This document shows, one piece after another, positions 45,490 through 56,464 of a DNA stretch of 64,000 nt. The notes under the pieces are model-generated. The model saw only the letters and a list, made by a program, of their open reading frames with translations, was not told the DNA's origin and made no database searches. This DNA is from Zizania palustris. Lineage: Eukaryota > Streptophyta > Magnoliopsida > Poales > Poaceae. The stretch spans positions 53,876,140 to 53,940,139 of the forward strand of contig JAAALK010000289.1 in NCBI GenBank assembly GCA_019279435.1. The letters are read 5' to 3'. Both the position numbers and the translations under genes were made by a program. Every line of letters begins with the position of its first letter. The stretch's first letter is position 1.

Positions 45490-48400
45490 GTATCTAAGCC
45501 TAGGAAAAAGCGAGCTCGAGGCCCCGACATGTTCGGACCTCGTTTGCTCTTCTTCCGGCTAGGGCCCCTTCGGCTGGACGAAGCCCTGTCGGAGCCTGTT
45601 CTCCCGTGGCCAGACCATCCACGCTCCGAAGCCCATAGACCTTGCCTTTCGCCTTACAAGTTTGTCCAAGTCTGGGACGCAGGCGGTGCCGTATCGAAGG
45701 CAGAAAAGTCTAGGGCTTCGTCACCTATTAAGGCGGTACCTGAAGGTTGTGTCCCCTCGCCTCTTAAGTCTACTTCAAAATAGCTTAAGTCGGGCAAGGA
45801 GGAAGGACTCTGAAGAGGCTCCATCTTCATGGCAGCCAGCAGCTCCTGGGCTACTTCGGAAATGGCTTTGCCCCTAGGACCCCTCGGAAGTTTGAACCGA
45901 GGGGGGCCTTTGGACCTAGCTACTTCGAGCACCACCAAAAGCTGCGAAGCTCCTTAGAATCCTCAAGTACTTCGAGTTCAACATTCGAAGGCTGAGCCTG
46001 GGCAGGTATAAAGTACCCCCTCATTTATATTAATAAGCTGATGAGTTGTTTACAAGCCTACAGCTAAGAATTACAAGGATCCTAAGGAGGTCTACACCTT
46101 CGGAGGCGGAGGCTTCAACGTCGAAGGCTGAGCTGGCGAGGCTTGTGCCCTGGCTCGGCGAAGGCGGGGGACCCGTTGGAGGTCGAGGACTGCTTCACAA
46201 CCTCGGGCCTTCCAAGGTTCTTGAAGGTGGTGCCACGCTCCGCGGACGTCTGAAGGTGGCGCAACCAAGTGTTGGCCTCCGAAGGCCACCCGAGTCACCG
46301 AGGTTGTCGCCTCGAGGTGGTTCCACCCCGTGTCATGAAGCATCTGCAACACTCCTTGGCCCGCCACTCGGCCAACCATCAGAGCGAGGCCCTTCATCGA
46401 CGCCTCCGCCGACGCAGCCGCAGTCCGCAGGAACTCAAGGCGGTCCCTGATTGGGTCTTGAGGGTCGAAGTCTGGAGCCTGGCACTCAGTCCCCAATTTC
46501 TCGAGGACTGTAGTCAAGCTCGAGGTGGCTTCGTCGACCCCCCGGACCACAAAGTTCTCTAGGCAGTGGCTGGTTGCACGAAGATCAGAGCACTCCGCCG
46601 CCAGCTTCGCCCTGGCCTCCTCCGAAGCTCGAAGTGTCGCTCGAAGCTGGTTGGTTTCCGAGACCAAGACTTCCCTCACCTTCTCGGCCTCGGCCTTTGC
46701 CGCCTCTGCTGCTACTTCGGCTCACCTTCGCTTCTTGGCCTCCTCCGAGACCTCGTGTCGAAGGGTGTCTCTCACCTCTGTCAGGTCGGCCATCCATTGG
46801 TCCGCGGAGGCTGCTGCTGCAGCATTCAGCGCGAAGGCCTGAAAAGATTCAAGAAAATCCTAAGTGTTGAATAAAAAGCAAGTGCGACTCGAAGACCATG
46901 TGGAACTTCGCTCACCTGGATGATGGCTTCGTGCACATTTGTGAAGAGGTCGAAGGGGCTCAAGCGGCTGAGTTGTGGCACCAAGCCTCCTTTCCCTGCA
47001 GCGACGCAACCTTCATGGAACGCGTGAATGGCTGCCTCCATCACGGGCCCCCTCGGCTGTAGAGGCCAGACCATCTCCGTCATGGCCTCCTCTGGTGCAG
47101 ACTCCCGCAGAGCCAGGCTCTGGTCCACCACCTCGACATGCTCTTCAATCTCATCCCAAAGGTTCCCTTCGCCATGGCCGTCCCCTCCATCCTCTTCGGA
47201 CGAAGTGCTTTCAGACCCCGAGATGCTGCTGCTGTCACTGTTGCTGGAGGCCTCTGTGGGCTTCGGCACGACGGGCCTCGCACCGGCATCGACATCTATA
47301 GAAAAGTACAAGTCAATATTCATGTATGTAAAGAAAAAAGTGATTAAGTGTTTACCTTCATCGGAGGAGATGTCTTTGAAGGAGGGGGAGCGATGTGTGC
47401 TCCCTAGTCCCTTCGCTGAGCGGGCGGAGCCCTAGCCCCCACGTCCGAAGGGGTCGCTGTTGCAGTCTCCACCGCCACCACTTTGGAGGTCGCTGCCACC
47501 ACTTCGGTAGCCGCCACTGGAGCACCTGCTAGCTCCGCTCCAGCACCAAGGCTCACGGCCGTTGGCTCCTCCGTGGTAGGGGCTTCGTCCGTTGGGAGCT
47601 CTGAGTGAACCCTCGAGGCTTCGGGCTCATCGTCATCCACCCTCTTCCTCTTGGAGCGGCTCGCCGAAGGTGTAGGGTTGGCGAAGTCTGGCAGAGCTTG
47701 GACCCCCTCGACGTCGAGCCAGGCCCACACTCTATTCCAGCATTCCCAAGTCCCCACCAGAGCGAGCCACTAAGCTTTCTCCTCAGGCGTCGGAGCCCCA
47801 ACGACGCGCTCCGCCGCTATGATTGCCTCCTCCGGAGGCCTTACTTCACGAGCAGCTTCATCAAAGTTTTAAGTTAGTACAAGTTGTTTCAGCAAAGTAT
47901 GAAGATGAAAATGTTTCAAAGCCTTACCAAGGCGCTCCGCCGACACCTTGCTTGGGCCCTCCGAGTCCGAAGGTTGAAAGCTACCCTCCGGCCAAGAGAG
48001 CGCGAGGGGGCTGAGCCGAAGGGTGATGAACTCTTCCGCGAGGTCCCTCATGCTCATCCTCGAGGCCACCCTCCGCAAGAGCAGGATCCTTGACCGGAGG
48101 ACGTCGGGGCTCGTCTTCACCACACCTTCGTGTCGGTAGGAGATGATCACGTTGGTACTCCGAAGGGGGGGAGTTCGCGCCCACCGAGGCGTAGAACCAC
48201 TCTTGGTCCCACTTCGAGTACCACTTGCTGTTGGCGCCCCTCGCTGGAAAGGTACGCATCATGAAGGGCGATGAAGACATCTGCGTGGCCCTCGCAGCCT
48301 TCGGCCCTCATAGCCCACTCGAAGACGGCCAACCTCGCCATGACATTTGGAGATAGATGAGGAAGTTCGAAGTTTTATGCCTTCAATACTTCGCTCAACA

Positions 48401-48671
48401 TGTCCACTGCCAGCAACCCGAGGCCGGCCTCGAAGAACACTTCGAAGAGTACGACTTCGTCAACCCGAGGCCTCGGTATGGCCTCCGACTTCTTTGGTAC
48501 CCAGATCTGGATCTCCACCGATATCTTCCCTTCGCAGGCTCTTCGGACAGACTCCTCCGTTGAAGCCGAAGCCCTCATCTCCACCCTCTGCTCAAATTTG
48601 TCCAACAGCGACTGAAGGTCACTCACTGCGCCCAGGTTTAAGGCCTTCTTTGACGCAACCTTCTTCGGCAT
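45490..48671 (-). pseudogene. Antisense spliced ORF of element F
   Basis: Starts MPKKVASKKALNLGAVSD at 48671, followed by FEQRVEMRASASTEESVRRA, FEVFFEAGLGLLAVDMLSEV and SRMSMRDLAEEFITLRL, i.e. the PF04195-like part. An Ala/Thr-rich linker, coiled-coil-like part (46679-46092) and acidic part (EEDGGDGHGEGNLWDEIEEH) follow. GT-AG introns at 47928-47856 (73 bp), 47355-47296 (60 bp) and 46915-46839 (77 bp). Closest to the ORF of B. Frame breaks near 48240 and 46720 indicate decay. No function assigned. Confidence 0.75.
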
Positions 48672-49123
48672 CTTGTGAGGCTTCGGCGCGAAGGGCGCTG
48701 AGAGGCTACGAAGCCGGCTTCGCGCGGAGCTAAGGGTGAACAAGGAAAGTGAAGGATGCTAGGAGTTGGGAAGGAAGCATATGAGTGTGTGCCGAAGCCA
48801 TGTGCGGTAAATCCCTTTTATAGGCGGTAAAAATTCCGACAGTTCCTGTGCTGAAGTCTATGTCAAGTGGGCCTAAAGCGAAGATGAAGCGAACCGACGC
48901 ACCCCCCGCACCGCAACGGTAAAATTTTATAACCGTTGCGGAGTGGTTTGGTCTCCCAAAGTCACCCTGTCAGTTAGGGCAGACATTTATTACCTGCACA
49001 AGTCGAAGCCCCCTTCGGTCCAAGCTCTGTAGTCCTGTCTTCTCTAAAGTTACATTTTTTGCTGTCATTTGTCTAGAGGCGCATGCACCCCTTTGCTCTG
49101 AAGGGCTGTGGGCGAGGGGCTAA
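48672..49123. other. Non-coding stretch between antisense ORF and LTR of element F
   Basis: This is the 5' flank of the antisense ORF. It contains a minus-strand TATA-like run near 48820 (cctataaaaggg on the minus strand), about 150 bp upstream of the MPKK start, which could be that ORF's own promoter. Element B has a similar run near 36255. Confidence 0.5.
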
Positions 49124-50197
49124 TGTTGGGGGAATAAGTTTCCCTTAAATAGGGGGCCAAATGACGTCAGCCTCTGTAGGCCTCGAGCTCGGAGCCTAAC
49201 ACTGCCAAAGCATGAAGTCGAAGCAGATCCCTCCTATCGAAGTTGTTTCCAAGCAGCAATGAGTCCAAGCCTCCGGACTCCCTTCGGAGCCCTCCGAAGT
49301 CAAGCCTCCGGACTCCCTTTGGAGCCCTCCAGAGTCAAGCCTCCGGGCTCCCTTTAGAGCTCTCCAGAGTCTAGCCTTTGAGCTCCTTTCGGAGCTAGCC
49401 TCCGGGCTCCCTTCGAAGTCCTCCAGAGTAAACCCTCTCGGCTCCCTTCGGAGCCCTCCGGAGTCAAGCCTCCGAGCTCCTTTCGGAGCTAGCCTCCAAG
49501 CTCCCTTTGGAGCCCTCCGGAGTCTAGCCTCTGAGCTCCTTTTGGAGCTAGCCTCCGAGCTCCCTTCGGAGCCCTTCGGGGTCAAGCCTTCGGGCTTCCT
49601 TCAGAGTTCCCCGAAGCCAGCCTCTGGACCATTCTCCGGTCCCTCTTGAAGCTAAGTCTCCGTAAGTCCATTCGGAGCATACTTCGAAGTCCACCTCGAA
49701 GTGCCCTTCGAAGCCTTTGATGCAGTCTCCTCCCGAAGAGATCCAGCCACTACCTCGAACCAGGAAAATATCTTAACTCCATTGCAGTGCAGAGCCATAA
49801 CGGGGGTCCCTCCACCCCTAGTATGTCGTTTAGCTGCTTAGAAGTGACGTTTATCTGACACGTCTATAAAGCTATAAAGCTATTTGTACCGTAGTATAGT
49901 CTTCTTTCCCTTGTTGCCCCTATAAGGCCTATGACCTGTAGAGGGCATTTAGGTCTTTTCCTTTGGCCTGCGTGCCTATAAAAGCAGGGCCATGCCCTTG
50001 TAATAGACAGACTAGAATAGGTTCAGTAGAGGCAAAAACTATGCCAAATCCACTATAGACTGGACGTAGGGCTATTATCCCTTCGGGGAGGCCTGAACCA
50101 GTATAAATCCTTTCTCCCTCTGTGAGAACCCTTCTAGGTTCACTCTATACACCATATACACACAAAACCTGTTGTAGCTAACGCAATTGCCACAACA
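49124..50197 (+). repeat. 3' LTR of element F (1,074 bp)
   Basis: Starts TGTTGGGGGAATAAG and ends TTGCCACAACA. TATAAAA at 49977-49983. Same family as the LTR of B. Confidence 0.88.
49270..49625. repeat. 35-bp tandem repeats in U3 of the LTR of F
   Basis: Units of form cctccggactcccttcggag start at 49270 and 49305 (35 bp apart) and go on in degenerate form to about 49625, upstream of the TATA box. Length variation here explains part of the size difference from the LTR of B. Confidence 0.75.
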
Positions 50198-50354
50198 CCA
50201 TTTTTTGCTATCAACACATGACCCCTACCTTTTAGTGAACTAAAAGCATAACGGGCTAAAGACGATACTTTTCATATCGGCCTTCCGACACCTTTCAAGT
50301 TGTTTGCCACACACTTGGGAAATACCTTTTCAAGTATCTACCATTCAAAGCTCT

Positions 50355-51470
50355 TCAAAACCGCTCTCCTTGCAGAGACTCTAACACATAGGCATTGCCA
50401 GGAGCGATTTCGGTTATTTTGAAAGGACCTTCCCAACTAGGTGACCATTTACCAAATTTAGGACTCTTAGTGCCTAAGGGCAAAATCGTCTTCCAAACCA
50501 AGTCACCTACTTGAAACGATTTTGATTTAACCTTCTTATTGTAGGCTTTAGCTACTCTCCTTTTGTCTATTTCTATAGCTTCTAAAGCCCTTAACCTCTT
50601 ATCGGTCACTTCTTCTAGATTGTCTTTCAAAAGAGTCGCATACTCATCGACCGATAAGCCATCTTGCTTTAACACTCTTAAAGAGCCAAGATCTAATTCT
50701 ACGGGTAGAACGACTTCTTGCCCATACACCAACTCATATGGACTAACTTTGGTAGCACCGTGATTTTCAATTCTACAAGCCCATAGTGCCTCGGAAATCA
50801 CTTCATGCCACCTCTTAGGGAACTCTTCAATTTTATTCTTAATGAGCTTAATCACAATTTGGGGAATACCATAAAATTCGGCAAAATCCCTAACTTCTTT
50901 AGAAACAAATGAACTGCCTTGATCTGTAGTGAGAGTTTGGGGAATACTGAATCTATGTATAATGTGCTTCAAGATAAAATCAAGTACCTCGTTGTGAGTC
51001 ATGTTCTTGAGAGGCACTGCTTCGGTCCATTTGGTGAAGTAGTCCGTCGCCATCAACACGAACCGATGCCCTTTCGAAGAAGGAGGGTGAATTTGGCCGA
51101 TGAAGTCCAAACCCCAACCTCGGAACGACCATGGCTTTACAATAGGGTTAACTAATGAAGCAGGAGCTAACTGAATGTTGCCAAATTTCTGACAGGCTTC
51201 ACATCCTCTATAATACTTAAAACAATCCTCAGTCATAGTAGGCCAGTAGAAACCCGATCTCTTGAGCATCTAACTCATTTTTTGGGCCGACTGATGAGTG
51301 CCACAAAGCCCTTCATGGACTTCTCCCGTAGCCACTTGGGATCGTTCATCGTCTAAACACTTCAACAATACTCCATCAATTGTCCAGCGATATAGTGTAT
51401 CATCTAGCAGCACAAATTTAAACGCTTGCCGCCGAACTTTCCGATCAACCCTTTGACTAGGGTCTCTCAA
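50355..51470 (-). pseudogene. Integrase of element D, lacking its catalytic Glu segment
   Basis: Finger (HEGLCGTHQSAQ ... CEACQKFG), core Asp in GWGLDFIGQIHPPS and Asp in TTDQGSSFVSK. After VRDFAEFYGI the frame jumps to PQIVIKLIKNKIEEFP. Element E has about 22 more residues there, including the NGQAESSNK motif with the third catalytic residue. The C-terminal part (SFQVGDLVWK, WEGPFKITEI) is intact. A stop near 51270 splits finger and core. Cannot be an active integrase. Confidence 0.85.
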
Positions 51471-51547
51471 ATACTGGACGATTGGAGTTCTTCAATGACC
51501 CATATGGGCTTCTAAGGGTTTTTCTAGCTCACTCCCTGGAATAACGT

Positions 51548-52916
51548 CTAAGCTACTGATTTCGGAGTGTCCCCAAGCTCTTCTTGCCTCTGGCGAAGCC
51601 TGCTTGGACTGGCTGCGCGAAGCTGATCAAGCTGAAGCCTCATGCCGGAGTGTACGGACTCCCGGAAACCCTCACTGTCTAGGGGACATCGGCGCATGGG
51701 CTCTGGCACGCCGCACCCCTCGGTGGGTGGAGTACTCCAGCCTTGGGGCTCCGGCGCGCGGTAGTCTTCGACGGCCGGAAGGGTCCGACCTGGAGGGTTC
51801 GACAGCCCTCGCGCCTGTTTGAAGCTACTAGCTTTAGCCGTGAGATCAAGCATTGGCTTTTCCTGTACAGAAAAATTTCCACTCCCAACTCGATAGCCAG
51901 ATGCTTGCTGAGCCAAATCATTTGCAATGGAATTGGCTTCTCTTGACACGTGAGAAATTTTCAAGTCATCGAAAGTAGAAACTATGTCTAGGCATTTATC
52001 CAAGTAGCTGTTTAGCAAGCCATTAAAACAATGAGCACCTTTAGCCACTTGTTGCACTACTAACAGAGAATCACCATGCGCATGAACATGTTTAATACCC
52101 ATGGCTTCCAATAATTCAAGTCCTAGCAATAAAGCATCATATTCAGCTTGGTTATTAGTGGAGGGAAATTCTAAGGGAAAATTACTCGCATGCCATTATA
52201 ATTTTCAGAAATTGTCTATATGCCACTGTCAGTGACTGTGGTGGCCCCCATCTGTCAGTGACACACCAATGGCATATTGGCAAACCATAAAAATTGTAAT
52301 GGCATAGAAAAAATTACGAGCCAAGGTTTCAAAGTGCACTCCACTAGGTGATATGAGAACCACTCCAATACCTTGGCCATTTTTGCAAGCTGAACCATCA
52401 AAGTAGAGTTTCCATGGTACCACCTCAATTAGAGTGACACTGTCACTCCAACTGACATCTATGTGATGATCTACTATAAAGTTAGCTACAATTTGGCCCT
52501 TCATAGCTCTTAGGAGTTCATAGGCCAAATCATATTCAATCAAAGCGTAAGCCCACTTTCCGATTCTTCCACTTAGAATCGGATTTTGTAACATGTTCTT
52601 TATGACATCAGTTTGGCAAACGACAACACATGTAGTCGGGAGAAGATAGTGACGTAATTTGGTACATGTGTAGTAAAGAGATAAACATAAACGTTCCACA
52701 AATGCGTACCTGGTCTCGGCGTCCAACAGGCGGTGGCTCAAGAACGTGATGATGTACTCTTTTCCTTCTACCTCCTGGGTTAGCACGGCCCCGATCATGC
52801 CATCTTCAGCAGCGATGTACAGCCAAAACGGAATCCCGGCTTTGTGTGCTCTCACCATGGGTGGTGATGACAAGCACTGCTTGATCTTCTCAAAGGCGCT
52901 TTGCTGACTCGCCCCC
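51548..52916 (-). pseudogene. RNase H domains of element D
   Basis: Gypsy RNase H tail (IPFWLYIAAEDGMIGAVLTQ, QEVEGKEYIITFLSHRLLDA), then archaeal-type RNase H (PWKLYFDGSACKNGQGIGVV; LLELEAMG-type helix; HVSREANSIANDLAQQAS). A GC-rich, Pro-rich spacer (about 51560-51830) precedes integrase. A small transposon at 52175-52315 splits the second RNase H. Confidence 0.8.
52175..52315. mobile_element. MITE-like insertion in element D
   Basis: About 141 bp absent from the same place in E (56285), which reads straight through ggaaattctaaacgagcc. Both ends carry an imperfect inverted repeat around ATGCCATTA. The interior has palindromic tgtcagtgac motifs. Superfamily not assigned because the target duplication is unclear. 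Confidence 0.75.
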
Positions 52917-54271
52917 TGTTGACATAGGAATGTGCCCCCACACATGGGTTAGTTCGATGATCCAAAGGTGTGCGGATACTTAGGGATAAGCCTAAGCATA
53001 ACACAACACCGACGTCACGTTCCGACTACCCTTAACCCTGGTAAGGGGGATGGAGCCGCCAGGTAATCAGATCACAAAGAAATAATCCAATTAGCTGAAA
53101 TAAATGTACTAAACAGAATGAATCAGCAGCTGAGCGAAGCCTGACTGATTCGAAGTATAGCGCGAGGGGTATCACCGAAGTGTACCTTCGGCGTCTAGTG
53201 CGAAGTGTTCCGCCGAAGGGTGTCTTCGGCGTTCAGACTAATCTGGCCGAAGATGGACTATGATTCGATCTCGACGCGACAATCACCTCCGAACAGCAGG
53301 GTTTGGCGTGAAGCCTCCGATACTGTAATATACAGAATAATAACTTAGACGGAACGCGTGAGCACGACTTCGTCTGGAGCGGAGTACGAGCGTGGCGAAG
53401 CCTGTTGTGACGAAGTCTGTTGGCGAAGCATGTTGGCGTGTGGGACCTAGTCAAGCCGACAGCGGCGTGATGGTCTGGCACGGGCGGTCGAAGCAGTGAT
53501 CTCGCTGAAGGGTATTCTCGAAACCTCCGAAACCAATTTCTTAGCTCCGGGGACCTCCACTGAAGTAGCACCGAACACGGAAACCTGCAACATAGTAGAT
53601 TCGGAGTACCAATTCGTCTTTAGGACCGAATCCTGCTAAGTGTTGCACTAGGAGCGAAGGTAGCAATATGTTACGTAGATTAGCAGATATTTCACAGGCG
53701 AAGTAACAAGGCGAGAACAATCTATTACGTAGATTAACGGATACTTAACAAGTGAAGTAACAAGGATTACCACTATTCTGAAGTGGCCGTCAGATGGATT
53801 CCATGCAAACCCATGAAGAATACAGAAAAGTAAAGGTAAAGTAAAGTACGGTTCAAAGCTAGGGCTTTGTGGTTGATTTGTGTTGGGGTGTTAATGAACC
53901 GGCCTCACCCCTATATTTATAGCGGCTAGACTTCTAATCTCTAGGCCTAATCTGGTAGGATTCGGTTTGATCACGCGTGGAGCTAAGACTTAATCAAAAA
54001 TCATACTCGACTCTATCTCTGCCCGGAGTGGGCCTTCGGCCAGCCCAGCCGAAGCCTGTTCTTTAGGCCAAAGCTTCAGCGGAGTCGGCCTCTGAAGGCC
54101 TTCGGGCCGAAGGCTGTGGGGTTGGCTAGAAGCTTCCAAAGCCCATAGCCTAGTGGACCTTTGGCCCTGTAGGGATTCAGCCCAACCCGAGACATGTGTA
54201 TTTTCGGCCCAAATTACCAAAATTGTTATTTTGACAATCTTAACCATTAATGCCTTTTTTTGCTATTAACA
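52917..54271 (-). repeat. 3' LTR of element E (1,355 bp)
   Basis: Plus-strand ends TGTTGACATAGGAATG and TTGCTATTAACA. TATA box (TATAAATA, minus) at 53921-53914. It contains a cgaag/cttcg-rich stretch at 53140-53580. The left flank is pol of element D. Confidence 0.88.
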
Positions 54272-54339
54272 CATGCCCCCTGCCTTTTAGTAAACTAAGT
54301 GAACTAAAAGCATAACGGGCTAAAGATGATACCTTCCAC

Positions 54340-55640
54340 ATCGGCCTTTCGACATCTTTCAAGTTGTTTGCCACACACTTGGGAAATACCTTTTCAAGTA
54401 TCTACCATTCAAAGCTCTTCGAAACCTCTCTCCTTGTAGAGACTCTAACACATAGGCATTGCCAGTAGCAATTTCGGCTATTTTGAAAGGACCTTCCCAA
54501 CTAGGTGACCATTTACCAAATTTGGGACTGTTAGTGCCTAAGGGTAAAATCGTCTTCCAAACTAAGTCACCTACTTGAAACGATTTTGGTTTAACCTTCT
54601 TATTGTAGGCTTTAGCTACTCTCCTTTTATCTATTTCTATAGATTCTAAAGCCCCCAACCTTTTATCGGTCACTTCTTCTAGACTGTCCTTCAGAAGAGT
54701 CTCATATTCGTCGAACGATAAGCCATCTTGTTTTAGAACTCTCAAAGAGCCAAGATCTACTTCTATGGGTAGAACGACTTCTTGTCCATATACCAACTCA
54801 TATGGACTAACTTTGGTAGCACCGTGCTTTGCAATTCTACAAGCCCATAGTGCCTCGGAAAGTACTTCATGCCACCTTTTATGGAACTCTTCAATTTTCT
54901 TCTTAATGAGCTTAATCACAGTCTTATTACTAGACTCGGCCTGACCATTGGCCTAAGCATAGTATTGTGAAGAGTTTATAAACTTAATACCATAATATTT
55001 GGCAAAGTCTCTCACTTCTTTAGAAACAAATGAACTACCTTGATCTGTAGTGAGAGTTTGAGGAATACCGAATATATGTATGATATGATTTAAGATAAAG
55101 TCAAGTACCTCGTTGTGAGTCATGTTCTTGAGAGACATGGCCTCGGTCCACTTGGTGAAGTAGTATGTCGCCATCAACACGAACTGATGCCCTTTTGAAG
55201 AAGGAGGGTGAATTTGGCCGATGAAGTCTAAACCCCAATCTCAGAATGGAGATGGCTTGACAATAGGGTTAAGTAATGAAGCAGGAGCTAACTGAATATT
55301 GCCAAACTTCTCACACGCCTCACATCCTCTATAATATTTGAAACAATCCTCAGTCATAGTCGGCCAGTAGAAACCCGCTCTTTTGAGCATCCAACTCATT
55401 TTCTGGGCCGACTGATCAGTGCCGCAAAGTCCTTCATGGACTTCTCCCGTAGCCACCTGGGATCGTTCATGGTCTAGACATTTTAACAGTACTCCATCAA
55501 TAGTTTGGCGATACAGTGTATCGTCTGGCAACATAAATTTAAACGCTTGTCGCCGAACTTTCCGATCAACCCTTTGACTAGGGTCTCTCAAATACTGGAC
55601 GATTGGAATTCTCCAATCGCCCTTATGGGCTTTTAAGGGT
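54340..55640 (-). pseudogene. Integrase of element E
   Basis: Finger HEGLCGTDQSAQ ... CEACEKFG (the second His of the finger is Asp here). TGA at 55243-55241 comes just before DWGLDFIGQIHPPS. Then TTDQGSSFVSK, TAG at 54955-54953 before the NGQAESSNK motif with the catalytic Glu, and the C-terminal part SFQVGDLVWK and WEGPFKIAEI. Both stops fit C-to-T changes when compared with D. Confidence 0.85.
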
Positions 55641-56464
55641 TTTGCTAGCTCACTCCCAAGAATAACGTCTACGCTACTGACTTCGAAGTTCCCCCGAGCC
55701 CTTTTTGCTTCTGCCGAAGCCTGGCTGGACTACCTGCGTGAAGTGGGTCAGGCCGAAGCCTCCTACCGGAGGGTTTAGGTTCCCAGAAACTCTCACTGTC
55801 TAGGGACTTCGGCGCATTTGCTCCGTCATGCTAGACCCTTCGGTGGGCGGAGTACTCGAGCCTTGGGGCTCCGGCGTGCGACAGTCTCCGGCGGCCGAAG
55901 GGGTCCGACCCGGAGGGTCCGGCAGCCCTCACGCCTGTTAGAAGTTACTCGCTTCGGCAGTGAGACCAAGCATCAACTTTTCCTGTACTAAAAATTTTCC
56001 TCTCCTAACTTGGTAGCCAGATGCTTGCTGAGCCAAATCATTTGCAATGGATTTGGCCTCTCTTGGCACGTGAGAAATTTTGAAGTCATCAAAAGTAGCA
56101 TCTATGTCTAGGCATCTATCCAAGTAGCTATTTAGCAAGCCATTAAAACATTGAGCACTCTTAGCCACTTGTTGCACTACTAACAGGGAGTCACCATGCG
56201 CATGAACATGTTTAACACCCATGGATTCCAACAATTCAAGTCCTTGTAACAAAGGCTCATATTCAGCTTGGTTATTAGTAGATGGAAATTCTAAACGAGC
56301 CGAGGTTTCAAAATGCATTCCACTAGGCGATATGAGAACCACTCCAATACCTTGGCCATTTTTGCAAGCTGAACCATCAAAATAAAGTTTCCATGGTACT
56401 ACCTCAATTAGAGTAACGTTGTCACTCCAATTGACATCTATGTGATGATCAACTATAAAGTTAG
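55641..56464 (-). pseudogene. Second RNase H and Pro-rich spacer of element E
   Basis: Archaeal-type RNase H: TNNQAEYEPLLQGLELLESM, HAHGDSLLVVQQVAKSAQ, HVPREAKSIANDLAQQAS. A GC-rich spacer of about 240 bp (55690-55930) with stops connects to integrase; D has a related spacer. The start of the domain (YFDGSACKNGQG) is present near 56370. Confidence 0.78.

Larger units (their letters stand above)
44796..50197 (+). mobile_element. Gypsy element F, 3' part only
   Basis: Contains the 3' untranslated repeats (44796-45260), antisense ORF (48671 to about 45490) and 3' LTR (49124-50197), in the same order as element B. No pol is present. Its left side is the LTR of C, which inserted into it. Its right side is the last 19 bp of the LTR of D, so F inserted in D. 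Confidence 0.75.
50198..52916 (-). mobile_element. Ty3-gypsy (Tat-type) element D, interrupted
   Basis: Minus-strand element. 50198-50216 are the last bases of its 3' LTR (plus strand ...TTTGCTATCAACA), followed by a purine-rich tract on the minus strand (50217-50233), integrase, second RNase H and part of the gypsy RNase H. At 52917 the LTR of E begins inside pol, so E inserted in D. The rest of D must lie beyond 64000; the rest of its 3' LTR was left of F and is missing. Confidence 0.8.

Noticed and set aside
49196..49585. 129-codon minus-strand ORF in the LTR of F
   Set aside because: It is the translation of the 35-bp U3 repeats, not a gene.
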